NCBI RefSeq assembly: GCF_029846715.1
Contig: NZ_JARVWW010000027.1
Location: forward strand, 1 to 64,000
Reading direction: 5' to 3'
DNA length: 64,000 nt
From: Bradyrhizobium nivariense
GTDB taxonomy: Bacteria > Pseudomonadota > Alphaproteobacteria > Rhizobiales > Xanthobacteraceae
Below, in pieces: positions 25,001 through 33,132 of this stretch. The notes beneath the pieces are model-generated. The model searched no databases. It was not told the DNA's origin and was given only the letters and a program-made list of their open reading frames with translations. Numbering within the stretch: position 1 is the first letter of the stretch; each line of letters begins with the position of its first letter. The translations under genes were made by a program, and so were the position numbers.

Positions 25001-25329
25001 GCTCGGGTGAGGCCGTGGCCGGCGTTCGCTTCAAGGCCTGGCAACCGGCCTCCGGCCTGCACCCGACCATTCCCGTTCACGCGCCCCTGACCTTCGACCT
25101 CATCGACACCTGGAACGGCCGCTCGCTCGGCGGCTGCGTCTATCACGTCGCCCATCCCGGCGGCCGCAGCTACGACACCAAGCCCGTCAACACCTACGAG
25201 GCCGAGGCGAGGCGGCTGGCGCGCTTCCAGGACCACGGCCATACGCCGGGTCCGATGCAGCCGCCGCCCGAGGAACGCACAAATGAGTTTCCGCTGACCC
25301 TCGACTTGCGGACGCCGCTCCTGCAATGA
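22054..25329 (+). CDS. Transglutaminase-like protein with C-terminal DUF2126 (COG4196-type)
   Basis: 1091-residue protein. The N-terminal part (about 1-300) is a bacterial transglutaminase-like N region (YVALHHVTHYKYDRPIDLGPQTIRLRP) plus papain-fold core with Cys in CAGSCRDSAWLLIQTFRHLG, His in DLHAWAEVYLPGAGW and Asp in GFDATSG. The rest is DUF2126, which, as I recall, has been proposed to be a glutamine-synthetase-like COOH-NH2 ligase; MGGEPTFVSVDD and GGGNHVVVGG are its clear motifs. GTG 22054 begins the conserved MSIYVALHH sequence; CTGGAG precedes it. First of three closely spaced genes predicted to make or trim a peptide. Cytoplasmic, no signal peptide. Confidence 0.87.
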   Translation: MSIYVALHHVTHYKYDRPIDLGPQTIRLRPAPHTRTPILSYSLKVTPSDHFVNWQQDPQGNWLARYVFHEKTTELKIEVDFTAQMTVVNPFDFFVEPYADSFPFEYTQDLKTELAPYLETIKPDRLFAKYLDTIPHEAPNTVNFLVDLNRELREKIRYVIRMEAGVQTPEETLTTCAGSCRDSAWLLIQTFRHLGLAARFVSGYLIQVRPDIDPIEGPPEVENDFTDLHAWAEVYLPGAGWIGFDATSGMLAGEGHIPVAATPHYRSAAPISGGAGFAEVEFDFDMSVRRIREAPRITKPFSDEAWTRLNDLGEQVDGDLAAQDVRLTMGGEPTFVSVDDLEAAEWNTEAVGPTKRALADDLIRRLRTRFAPGGLLHYGEGKWYPGESLPRWAFGLYWRKDGVPIWKNADLIAKIENPRRAEIKDAEAFMEGTVARLGLDPGYIMPAYEDPAYWLQKEGELPVNVDPSDSKLSDPEARARMARVFDEGLNAPKGFVLPVQRWNAEAPRWRSERWKLRRNHLFLMPGDSPLGLRLPLNALEYVPPDRYPYIVEQDPMEARTKLPVFGRMPRPQSPAPRLAPESLEASEPVRTAMSIEVRDGVLCAFMPPVERIEDYLELIAALEASAEEMQFQVHVEGYPPPFDPRIDVIKVTPDPGVIEVNVQPARNWREAVDITVGLYEDAAKIRLGANRFLVDGRHTGTGGGNHVVVGGSSPPDSPFLRRPDLLKSLVLYWQRHPSLSYFFSGLFIGPTSQAPRIDEARHDSIYELEVALSHVPPPGYQAPLWLVDRLFRHLLVDITGNTHRAEICIDKLYSPDGPTGRLGLVEFRALEMPPDPRMSLAQQLLIRALIAKFWREPQAGKFVRWGTALHDRFMLPHFIWEDFLEVLTELKQFGYPFESEWYQAQLEFRFPAFGRVHHGGVTLELRQALEPWHVLGEEGSAGGTVRYVDSSVERLQVKAEGFVEGRHIVTCNGRRLPMTSTGRSGEAVAGVRFKAWQPASGLHPTIPVHAPLTFDLIDTWNGRSLGGCVYHVAHPGGRSYDTKPVNTYEAEARRLARFQDHGHTPGPMQPPPEERTNEFPLTLDLRTPLLQ

Positions 25330-25356
25330 GTATGATGCCGGGGCAGGGAGAGGCGC

Positions 25357-27882
25357 ATGGCCGAGGGCGCAGCGGAAGAGGACGACAAGGCGGGTAAGGC
25401 GCAAGGTCAGCGCGAAGGCCAGCGTCGCCTCGCGCAATGGGTCCGCGACTATAGGCGCCTGCCCGGCATCCCTGACGAGTTCCTGGGGCCCGACGGCGCC
25501 CCGCGCGCGGTCTGGAGCCGCTTCTTCGACGCCTTCGGCGCGCTTGCGCCCGACGAGGTCGAGCGGCGGTTTGGCATGGCCGACCGTCATCTCCGCGAGG
25601 CCGGCGTCACCTACCGCGCGCCCGGCGAGAGCGACGACCGGCCGTGGTCGATCAGCCATCTGCCGCTGCTGATCGACGAGGCCGACTGGAAGCAGCTGTC
25701 CGACGGCATTACCCAGCGCGCCGAGCTGCTCGAGCTCGTGCTGCGCGACATCTATGGCGAGGGCCGCCTCGTCGCGGAAGGCGCGTTGCCCGCGGCCGCG
25801 ATCGCCGGCAGTCCCGAATATCTCCGTCCCGTCTGCGGCGTGCCGCCGCCGGGCGGGCACTATCTCTCGCTTTATGCCGCCGACGTCGGCCGTGGACCGG
25901 ACGGCCGCTGGTGGGTGCTCGGCGACCGCACGCAGGCCCCCTCGGGCGCGGGCTATGCGCTGGAGAACCGCCTGGTGCTCTCGCGCGCCTTCTCCGATCT
26001 CTACAAATCGATGAACGTGCCGCGCGTCGCGCCGTTCTTCGAGGCGTTTCGTGACTCGCTTCGTGCGAGGGCCGATCGCGACGAGCCGCGGATCGGCGTG
26101 CTCACGCCGGGCAGCTTCAGCGAAACTTATTTCGAGCACGCGACGCTCGCGCGCTATCTCGGCTTCCTGCTGGTCGAGGGCGACGATCTCGCAGTCAGCG
26201 ACAACCGCATCCACATTCGCACGGTCGCGGGGCTCAAGCGGCTCGATGTGCTGCTGCGCCGGGTCGATTCCAACTCGCTCGATCCGCTCGAGCTCGATGC
26301 CTCCTCGCGGCTGGGGGTCGCAGGCCTGATCGACGTGCTGCGCAAGGACGGCGTCGTCGTCGCCAACATGCCGGGCTCGGGCGTCCTCGAGGCCCGTGCG
26401 ATGCTCGGCTTTCTGCCGGCGCTCAGCCGCCGCCTGCTCGGCGAAGAGCTGAAGATGCCGCACATCGCGACCTGGTGGTGCGGCCAGCGCTCGGCGCGCG
26501 ACGAGGTGCTGTCGCGGCTCGACGAGGTCGCGATCGGAGGCGCCTATCGGCGCGGTGTTCCCGGTTTCGACAGCAACGGTCCGGTGCTCGCGAGCGAGCT
26601 CGACGCCTGCGAACGCCAGCGCCTGATCGACGCCATCGCTGGGCGCGGCATGGACTATGTCGGCCAGGAGGTGGTGCGGCTCTCGACCATGCCGGTGTGG
26701 GAGCAGGGGCAGATCACGCCCCGTCCCTTCGTGCTGCGCGTGTTCGCAGCCGCGACGCCCGACGGTTGGGCCATCATGCCCGGCGGCTTCTGCCGGATCG
26801 CCGAGCAGGCGGATGCGCGCGCGGTGTCGATGGGCGATGGCGCGCGCTCCGCCGACGTCTGGGTGGTCTCGGACAAGCAGGTTTCGACCGCGACGCTGCT
26901 GCCTGCGATCGACAAGGTGCGCATCCGCCGTATCGCCGGCGTGCTGCCGAGCCGCGCCGCGGACAATCTGTTCTGGCTCGGTCGCTATCTCGAACGCGCC
27001 GAGGCGACGCTGCGGCTGGTGCGGGCGCTGGGGTCGCCGAGCGGGCCCAACAAGGGCACCGCGGCCTCACTGCAATCTGCCGAGCGTATCCAGCGCCTGC
27101 TGGTGACCTGGGGCGCGATCTCGCAGACTTCGCGCGCGGCGCCCGGACGCATCGTTGCCGAAGCGCTACAAAGCCCGGAGCGATTCGGTTCGGCGCTGTC
27201 GCTGGTCCGCGCGGCACAGCGCACGGCGACCTCCTTGCGCGAGCGGCTGTCGCCCGACGCCTGGCAAGTCATCACCGAGATGGCCGAGCGGCTGGCCCTG
27301 GAGGTCGAGGGCGACGACGGCGTGCTGAGCGCGGCCGAGCTGACCTTGCAGGAGCTGGCGAGCTTTGCCGGCCTTGCACACGAGAACATGAACCGCGCCG
27401 CCGGCTGGCGCTTCCTCGATATCGGCCGCCGCACCGAGCGCGCCATCAACACGACGCGTTTTGCCCGGCAATTTGCCTATGACGAGGCCGGCGACGAGGA
27501 TCTCGATATCCTGCTGACGCTGGTGGATTGCCAGATCACCTACCGCTCGCGTTATCTGCTGGCGCCGATCCTGGCGCCGGTGCGCGACCTCGCCGTGCTC
27601 GACAGCTACAATCCGCGTTCGGTGGCGTTCCAGGTGACGACGCTGAACGAGCACATCGCCGCGCTGCCGAGCCTGAAGGAGCACGGCCTGATCGAGAAGC
27701 CGCAGCGGCTTGCGGTCGCGATGCAGGCGATGCTCGCGACGGCGGAGGCCGAGAAGCTCGAGGTCAAGACGCTGTTCGCACTGGAGCAGGATCTGCTCAG
27801 CCTCGCCGAGGCGGTCGGGCAGCACTACTTCCCGCACGGCCCCAATGCCAGCCGCCCGGAAAAGCTGACGGGGCTGGCGTGA
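25357..27882 (+). CDS. Circularly permuted ATP-grasp + alpha-E fusion protein
   Basis: 841-residue fusion of two families often encoded separately. Residues about 60-510 form the circularly permuted ATP-grasp domain (DUF404/DUF407), with RPVCGVPPPGGHYLSLYAADVGR, GRWWVLGDRTQAPSGAGYALENR, IGVLTPG and IMPGGFCRIAE as markers. Residues about 520-841 form the all-helical alpha-E domain (DUF403), starting at LPSRAADNLFWLGRYLERAE. ATP-grasp ligases of this group are predicted to join amino acids or modify peptides. ATG 25357 follows GGGAGAGG. It lies 27 bases after the DUF2126 gene and overlaps the next transglutaminase by 4 bases. Confidence 0.9.
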   Translation: MAEGAAEEDDKAGKAQGQREGQRRLAQWVRDYRRLPGIPDEFLGPDGAPRAVWSRFFDAFGALAPDEVERRFGMADRHLREAGVTYRAPGESDDRPWSISHLPLLIDEADWKQLSDGITQRAELLELVLRDIYGEGRLVAEGALPAAAIAGSPEYLRPVCGVPPPGGHYLSLYAADVGRGPDGRWWVLGDRTQAPSGAGYALENRLVLSRAFSDLYKSMNVPRVAPFFEAFRDSLRARADRDEPRIGVLTPGSFSETYFEHATLARYLGFLLVEGDDLAVSDNRIHIRTVAGLKRLDVLLRRVDSNSLDPLELDASSRLGVAGLIDVLRKDGVVVANMPGSGVLEARAMLGFLPALSRRLLGEELKMPHIATWWCGQRSARDEVLSRLDEVAIGGAYRRGVPGFDSNGPVLASELDACERQRLIDAIAGRGMDYVGQEVVRLSTMPVWEQGQITPRPFVLRVFAAATPDGWAIMPGGFCRIAEQADARAVSMGDGARSADVWVVSDKQVSTATLLPAIDKVRIRRIAGVLPSRAADNLFWLGRYLERAEATLRLVRALGSPSGPNKGTAASLQSAERIQRLLVTWGAISQTSRAAPGRIVAEALQSPERFGSALSLVRAAQRTATSLRERLSPDAWQVITEMAERLALEVEGDDGVLSAAELTLQELASFAGLAHENMNRAAGWRFLDIGRRTERAINTTRFARQFAYDEAGDEDLDILLTLVDCQITYRSRYLLAPILAPVRDLAVLDSYNPRSVAFQVTTLNEHIAALPSLKEHGLIEKPQRLAVAMQAMLATAEAEKLEVKTLFALEQDLLSLAEAVGQHYFPHGPNASRPEKLTGLA

Positions 27883-28757
27883 TCTACGACATCCGTCACG
27901 TCACCATCTACGAATACGAGAGTCCGGTCAGCTTCGCCCGCTGCACGCTGCGGCTGGAGCCGAGGAGCGGCCATGGCCAGGAACTGATCTCGCACAATGT
28001 CGAGATCCGTCCGCGCCCCGCCGAGCGTAGCGTCCGCCGCGATTTCTTCGGCACCCTGACCGAGAGTGTCGTGATCGAGGCCGCGCACCGCAATTTGCGC
28101 ATCGACTCGCGCTCGCGCGTCTCGGTGTCGCGCCAGCCGCCGGCGCGCGCCGCTGCCAGCCCGGCCTGGGAGAGCATTCGCGACATCGCCTTCGAGGCCA
28201 CGAGCCTCGGGCCGTCCTCGCCGGTCGGCTATGTCTTTGCGAGCCCGCTGGTGCCGGTGCTGGGACCGGTCAGCGCCTATGCGGCGGAAAGCTTTGCGCC
28301 CGGCGCGGGCATCCTCGCCGGGGCGGTCGATCTGATGCATCGCATCCGCACCGAATTTCGCTACGACCCCAAGGCGACGGTGATCTCGACGCCGCTCAAC
28401 GAGGTCTTTGCCAAGCGCCATGGCGTCTGTCAGGATTTTGCTCATGTGATGATCGCAGGGCTGCGCGGGCTCGGTCTGCCCGCGGCCTATGTCAGCGGAT
28501 ATTTGCGCACCGTTCCGCCGGCGGGCCAGCCGCGCCTGCAGGGCGCCGACGCCACCCATGCCTGGGTGTCGCTGTGGTGCGGGGAGGAGCTTGGCTGGGT
28601 CGATTTCGATCCGACCAACGATCTTATGGTCGCTGGCGACCATATCGTGCTCGCGGTCGGCCGCGACTTTTCCGACGTTTCGCCGGTCGACGGCATCATC
28701 GTCGGCTCGCCGAAGCAGAAGCTCGACGTGGCCGTCGACGTGCTACTGGTGGAATGA
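27879..28757 (+). CDS. Transglutaminase-like cysteine peptidase family protein
   Basis: 292-residue protein with an N-terminal transglutaminase-associated region (MIYDIRHVTIYEYESPVSFARC) and papain-fold core. Catalytic Cys is in KRHGVCQDFAHVMIAGLRGLG, His in ADATHAWVSLWCG, Asp in WVDFDPTND. GTG 27879 overlaps the stop of the ATP-grasp/alpha-E gene as GTGA, so the two are translationally coupled. Members may act as peptidases or amide-bond formers; the neighbours suggest processing of a ligase product. No signal peptide, so probably cytoplasmic. Confidence 0.9.
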   Translation: MIYDIRHVTIYEYESPVSFARCTLRLEPRSGHGQELISHNVEIRPRPAERSVRRDFFGTLTESVVIEAAHRNLRIDSRSRVSVSRQPPARAAASPAWESIRDIAFEATSLGPSSPVGYVFASPLVPVLGPVSAYAAESFAPGAGILAGAVDLMHRIRTEFRYDPKATVISTPLNEVFAKRHGVCQDFAHVMIAGLRGLGLPAAYVSGYLRTVPPAGQPRLQGADATHAWVSLWCGEELGWVDFDPTNDLMVAGDHIVLAVGRDFSDVSPVDGIIVGSPKQKLDVAVDVLLVE

Positions 28758-28973
28758 TTGCGGGTCCTGCCGTGCCGGCGACGCCCAGCCAGGCTGTATC
28801 GAGCCGGCACCGAAACCGCGATATCGCGGGGCACAACCGCAACATATTTCCGTATTTTCGTTCGGGGATTTGGTCACTCGGCCCAAGATGGGCTATGCTG
28901 ACGCTTGCGTCGAGGACAATAATGAGACGTCGGGAGTTGATGTGGGACACCACCGACAAGCGGGGCTGCATCC

Positions 28974-29801
28974 ATGATGACGTTACCGAGACTGGCGGCC
29001 GAATCCCTCGAGAAGTTGCTCGGTACGTTCATGCGTCGCCGGTACGACGAGACTTCTGCAAGTATCGTCGAGAGCGCGACCCGCACCGCGATGGAGTGCA
29101 TCGGCAACAGCGATGCGCTCTATCACAATATCGAGCATACGATGCTGGTGACCCTGGCCGGTCATTCCATCCTCAGTGGCCGCAGTCTTCATACGCATCT
29201 GTCGGCCGAGGACTACGTCCATGTCCTGATCGCCTGCCTCGCCCACGACATCGGCTATGTGCGCGGCCTGTTCGAGGAGGATGACGTCGACGGCTTCGTG
29301 ATCGATGCGGCCGACACCAAGATCTCGTTGCCGCGCGGTGCATCGGACGCGAGCTTGATGATGTATCACGTCGATCGGTCCAAGCTTTATGTGACGCGGC
29401 GGTTGCGGCATATTCCCGGACTGGATCCGGAACGCATTGCCCGCGCCATCGAGGGCACGCGCTTTCCGGCCCGGGAAGGCCAGGACTATGACGACGAGGC
29501 CTCGATCCTGCGCGCTGCCGACTTTATCGGCCAGCTCGGTGACCCCAACTATCTGCGCAAGGCCAACGCGCTCTACTACGAGTTCGAGGAGGTCGGCATC
29601 AACCGCCAGCTCGGCTACGACTCGCCGGCCGACGTCGTGAACCGCTATCCGCAATTCTACTGGAACAGCGTCGCACCGCACATCCAGACCGAGATCAGCT
29701 ACCTCAACAAGACCGAGATCGGCCGGCAGTGGATCGCCAATCTCTACAGCAACGTGTTCCGCGCCGAGCGCGACATCTCGCTGTCCGGGCCGCAGAAATA
29801 G
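28974..29801 (+). CDS. HD-domain metal-dependent phosphohydrolase
   Basis: 275-residue HD-superfamily protein. The metal site is visible as HNIEHTMLVTLAGHSIL (about residues 51-67) followed by the HD pair in CLAHDIGYVRG (about 90-100) and a distal Asp in LRAADFIGQLGDP. The substrate is unknown; nucleotides or phosphate esters are usual. Two ATG codons occur in tandem at the start and no strong ribosome binding site is seen. A 216-base gap upstream has no gene. The next gene, an alpha/beta hydrolase, begins 12 bases after the stop. Confidence 0.8.
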   Translation: MMTLPRLAAESLEKLLGTFMRRRYDETSASIVESATRTAMECIGNSDALYHNIEHTMLVTLAGHSILSGRSLHTHLSAEDYVHVLIACLAHDIGYVRGLFEEDDVDGFVIDAADTKISLPRGASDASLMMYHVDRSKLYVTRRLRHIPGLDPERIARAIEGTRFPAREGQDYDDEASILRAADFIGQLGDPNYLRKANALYYEFEEVGINRQLGYDSPADVVNRYPQFYWNSVAPHIQTEISYLNKTEIGRQWIANLYSNVFRAERDISLSGPQK

Positions 29802-29813
29802 CTTCGCTTTGTA

Positions 29814-30704
29814 ATGCGACAAAAAACCGTCACGACGGATATCCTCGACATCGCCTATTGCGAATACGGCGCGCCGGACGGCTGGCCCTGCATCATGGGC
29901 CACGGCTTTCCCTACGATGTGAACGCCTATGCCGAGACCGCGCCGATGATTGCGCATGCGGGCGCGCGGGTGCTGGTGCCCTGGCTGCGCGGCTACGGGC
30001 CGACGCGGTTCCGCTCCGCTGCGACGTTGCGCTCCGGCGAGCAGGCGGCGCTTGGCGCCGATCTCCTGGCCTTCATGGATGCGCTTCACATCAAGCGCGC
30101 GGTCGTCGCCGGTTATGACTGGGGCGGGCGCGCGGCCTGCGTGGTATCGGCGCTGCATCCCGAGCGCGTGATCGGGCTCGTCTCCGGCAATTCCTACAAC
30201 ATCCAGAACATCGACCGCGCCATGGAGCCGGCCTCACCTCCGGAGGAGGCGGCGCTCTGGTATCAATATCTCTTCCACAACGAGCGCGGCCGCCGCGCGC
30301 TGGAGCGCAACCGGCGCGGTTTTGCGCGCCAGCTCTGGGCGATGTGGTCGCCGACATGGGCATTCGACGACGCGACGTTCGAGACCAGCGCAACGTCGTT
30401 CGACAATCCTGATTTCGTCGATGTCGTGATCCATTCCTACCGCCACCGCTACGCGCTGGTTGAGGGCGATCCCGCCTATGCCGGGATCGAGGCGAAGCTC
30501 GCGGGCCAGCCGCCGATCCGTGTCCCCACGATCGCCATCGATGGCGACAGCGATGGCGTCAATCCCGGCACGGCGCATCATGCGCGCAAGTTCGAGGGCT
30601 TTTTCGAGCGGCGCGTGTTCACTGAGGCCGGCCACAATCTGCCGCAGGAACGGCCCGCCGAATGGGCGCAGGCGGTGCTCGATGTGCAAAAGGCGGCGGG
30701 GTGA
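29814..30704 (+). CDS. Alpha/beta hydrolase, epoxide-hydrolase-like
   Basis: 296-residue alpha/beta-hydrolase. The nucleophile elbow reads GYDWGGRA, with Asp102 in place of Ser, as in epoxide hydrolases and haloalkane dehalogenases. The oxyanion region is GHGFPYD, and the catalytic His lies in TEAGHNLPQERP near the C terminus. Cap helices span about 130-220. No signal peptide, so cytoplasmic. Starts 12 bases after the HD gene and may share its transcript. Physiological substrate unknown. Confidence 0.87.
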   Translation: MRQKTVTTDILDIAYCEYGAPDGWPCIMGHGFPYDVNAYAETAPMIAHAGARVLVPWLRGYGPTRFRSAATLRSGEQAALGADLLAFMDALHIKRAVVAGYDWGGRAACVVSALHPERVIGLVSGNSYNIQNIDRAMEPASPPEEAALWYQYLFHNERGRRALERNRRGFARQLWAMWSPTWAFDDATFETSATSFDNPDFVDVVIHSYRHRYALVEGDPAYAGIEAKLAGQPPIRVPTIAIDGDSDGVNPGTAHHARKFEGFFERRVFTEAGHNLPQERPAEWAQAVLDVQKAAG

Positions 30705-30789
30705 CCCGAATTTTTGGCGTCGCGAGGAACCTTTCGCAGGCGGCGCCGTCCAAATCCCGAGTTGAGCGCCAGCCGCGAGGGAGATGACC

Positions 30790-32313
30790 ATGAGTGAGGA
30801 GAGCAAGCCTGGTGGACCCGACCTGACCAAGGGCGTCTCGCTCGCCGATCTCAAGGACGGCAAGCTGCTCGGCCATGTCGGCGCGGAGGATGTCCTGCTG
30901 GTGCAGGCGGGCAATGAGGTTTTTGCGATCGAGCCCGCTTGCAGCCACTACCACGGGCCACTCGCCGAGGGGCTGGTGGTCGACGACACCATCCGTTGCC
31001 CCTGGCACCACGCCTGCTTCTCCTTGCGCACCGGCGAGGCCACGCGCCCGCCGGCGCTGAACGCGCTGGCGGTCTGGGAGGTGACGCGGGATCGGGACAG
31101 GATTTGGGTTCAGCGCAAGCGTGAGATGCCGAAGCCTTCGGCGCTCCACCGCATCGCGCCGACACCGGAAAAATTCGTCATCGTCGGTGGCGGCGCGGCC
31201 GGTTTCGCGGCGGCCGAGACGCTCCGGCGCGAGGGCTTTGCCGGCGCCGTCACCATGCTCAGCAATGACGGCGCGATGCCGGTCGACCGGCCGAACCTCT
31301 CCAAGGACTATCTCGCTGGCAACGCGCCGGAGGACTGGCTGCCGTTGCGGAGCGAGGATTACTATCCGGACGCGGGCATCGACCTCAGGCTCAACACGAA
31401 TGTTTCCGCGATTGATCCCAAGGCGCGTAGCGTGACGTTGGGTAATGGTGACAAGCTGCCGTTCGACCGGCTGCTGCTCGCGACCGGCGCCGAGCCGGTC
31501 AAATTGCAGATCCCCGGCGCCGACCAACCCCATGTCCACACCTTGCGATCCGTCGCGGACAGCCGCGCCATCATCAAGGCGGCCGGCAGCGCGAAGCGTG
31601 CGCTGGTGATCGGCGCCAGCTTCATCGGCCTCGAAGTTGCGGCCTCCTTGCGGGCACGCAAGATCGAGGTGCACGTGGTCGCGCCGGAAGAACGGCCGAT
31701 GCAGAAGGTGCTCGGTCCCGAGATGGGCGACTTCGTGCGCGCGCTGCATGAGGACAATGGCGTCAACTTCCATCTCAAGGACACGGTGGAAAAGCTGGAC
31801 GGCACGCGCGCCACGTTGAAGAGTGGCGGCGTCATCGATGCCGAACTGGTCGTGGTCGGCATCGGCGTCAAGCCGCGCCTTGCGCTCGCCGAGCAGGCGG
31901 GACTTGCGGCCTACCGGGGCGTCAGCGTGAGCGAATATCTGGAGACCAGCGTATCCGGCATCTTCGCGGCCGGCGACATCGCGCGCTGGCCGGATCCGCA
32001 TTCGCGGCAAACCATCCGCGTCGAGCACTGGGTCGTGGCGGAGCGCCAGGGCCAGACCGCGGCGCGCAACATGCTCGGCAAGCGCGAACGTTTCGACGCC
32101 GTGCCGTTCTTCTGGTCCCAGCATTACGACGTACCGATCAACTATGTCGGCCACGCCGAGAGCTTCGACGACATCGCGATCGACGGCAGCATTTCCGGCA
32201 AGGACTGCCTGCTGAAGTACCGCAAGGGCGGCCGCGTCCTTGCGATTGCTTCAATTTATCGCGATCTCGCCAATCTCAAGGCCGAGCTGGAGATGGAACG
32301 GACGCGCGGCTGA
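30790..32313 (+). CDS. Rieske-FAD ferredoxin-NAD(+) reductase-like protein (AIFM3-like)
   Basis: 507-residue fusion. The N terminus (about 10-105) is a Rieske [2Fe-2S] domain with C-x-H in CSHYHGPLAEG and C-x2-H in CPWHHACFS. The rest is a pyridine-nucleotide-disulfide reductase fold: FAD motif VIVGGGAAGFAAAETLR, NAD motif VIGASFIGLEVAA, and FAAGDIARWPDP. This architecture carries electrons from NAD(P)H to an oxygenase or ferredoxin partner; no oxygenase gene is adjacent. ATG 30790 is 6 bases after GGGAG, whereas the ATG at 30784 abuts it. An upstream spacer of about 80 bases is empty. Confidence 0.9.
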   Translation: MSEESKPGGPDLTKGVSLADLKDGKLLGHVGAEDVLLVQAGNEVFAIEPACSHYHGPLAEGLVVDDTIRCPWHHACFSLRTGEATRPPALNALAVWEVTRDRDRIWVQRKREMPKPSALHRIAPTPEKFVIVGGGAAGFAAAETLRREGFAGAVTMLSNDGAMPVDRPNLSKDYLAGNAPEDWLPLRSEDYYPDAGIDLRLNTNVSAIDPKARSVTLGNGDKLPFDRLLLATGAEPVKLQIPGADQPHVHTLRSVADSRAIIKAAGSAKRALVIGASFIGLEVAASLRARKIEVHVVAPEERPMQKVLGPEMGDFVRALHEDNGVNFHLKDTVEKLDGTRATLKSGGVIDAELVVVGIGVKPRLALAEQAGLAAYRGVSVSEYLETSVSGIFAAGDIARWPDPHSRQTIRVEHWVVAERQGQTAARNMLGKRERFDAVPFFWSQHYDVPINYVGHAESFDDIAIDGSISGKDCLLKYRKGGRVLAIASIYRDLANLKAELEMERTRG

Positions 32314-32329
32314 GGCGCCGCATCCGATC

Positions 32330-32343
32330 TTGATTTGCATCAA
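32330..32343. promoter_or_regulatory. Perfect FNR/FixK-type box upstream of hdeD
   Basis: TTGATTTGCATCAA is a perfect TTGAT-N4-ATCAA dyad, the consensus for FNR/FixK-family activators. In Bradyrhizobium, FixK2 binds this motif to switch on low-oxygen genes. Centred at 32336.5 it would place transcription start near 32378 for a class II promoter, about 60 bases before the HdeD start. It lies in the spacer after the Rieske-FAD gene. Confidence 0.7.
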
Positions 32344-32440
32344 TGTTGCTGCCCGCGAGGGCTGCTGTACTGGCTGTCTCCCGGTGCGGTCGGCGCTATC
32401 CTGGCGTGCGCTCGCGGGCTTCCATGCAGGAGTGGCCGTC

Positions 32441-33016
32441 ATGACAAGTGCCTCGGATATCTCCCATCCTTCCAGCCTGGGCTCCGGCATCGCGGCCTTG
32501 CATGCCAAATGGGGCTGGATCGTCGCCTTGGGCGTCGTCTATCTCATCGCCGGCTTCGTCGCGCTCGGCAGCATGGTGATGGCGACGGTGGCGAGCGTGA
32601 TCGTGGTCGGTGCGATGATGATCGTGGCCGGCGTTATGGAAGTGATCGGCGCCTTCCAGATGAAAAGCTGGGGCAAGTTCGTGATCTGGGCCTTGCTCGG
32701 CGTGCTCTACATCGTCGCGGGCTTCCTGACCTTCGAGAACCCGCTGTTTGCAGCAGCGCTGCTGACCTTGTTTCTCGGCGCCTCGCTGCTCGCCTCCGGC
32801 GCGGTCCGGCTGTTTCTCGCCTTCAGCATGAAGCGCGAAAGCCCGTGGGTCTGGGTGGCGCTGTCTGCCGTCATCACGTTGCTGCTCGGGCTGTTGATCC
32901 TGGCGCGCTGGCCGGTCAACAGCGTCTATATCCTGGGCCTGTTCCTCGGCATCGACCTGATCATGGCCGGCGCGGGCTGGGTCAGCCTCGGCTTCAGCTT
33001 GCGGCGCCGGCACTAA
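32441..33016 (+). CDS. HdeD-family membrane protein (DUF308)
   Basis: 191-residue integral membrane protein with about six hydrophobic segments (WIVALGVVYLIAGFVALGSM, VASVIVVGAMMIVAGVM, FVIWALLGVLYIVAGF, LFAAALLTLFLGASLLASG, WVALSAVITLLLGLLILA, SVYILGLFLGIDLIMAGAGW), the duplicated three-helix DUF308 pattern. HdeD proteins protect enterobacteria from acid at high cell density; in rhizobia the role is unclear. ATG 32441 has AGGAG about 10 bases upstream. A perfect FixK-type box lies about 100 bases upstream, so induction by low oxygen is inferred. Confidence 0.88.
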   Translation: MTSASDISHPSSLGSGIAALHAKWGWIVALGVVYLIAGFVALGSMVMATVASVIVVGAMMIVAGVMEVIGAFQMKSWGKFVIWALLGVLYIVAGFLTFENPLFAAALLTLFLGASLLASGAVRLFLAFSMKRESPWVWVALSAVITLLLGLLILARWPVNSVYILGLFLGIDLIMAGAGWVSLGFSLRRRH

Positions 33017-33067
33017 CCAACCAGCAACTCGACGCAAGACGGTGTTGTGGAACTCCGCTGATCTGAC

Positions 33068-33108
33068 GTGCTGACAGAAGCAGCACGCCGCGCGTTCAGC
33101 TCGCGCGG
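33068..33108 (+). terminator. Tandem hairpins between hdeD and the binding-protein gene
   Basis: GTGCTG-N7-CAGCAC (33068-33086) is followed at once by CCGCGCG-N7-CGCGCGG (33088-33108). They lie 52 bases after the hdeD stop and 25 bases before the binding-protein gene start. They may terminate hdeD or structure the leader of the next gene. There is no T-run. Confidence 0.35.
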
Positions 33109-33132
33109 ACGATCATCACCGGGGAAGAAATC

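Noticed and set aside
24493..26463. 656-aa minus-strand frame
   Set aside because: Antisense shadow across the DUF2126 and ATP-grasp genes, both with strong motifs.
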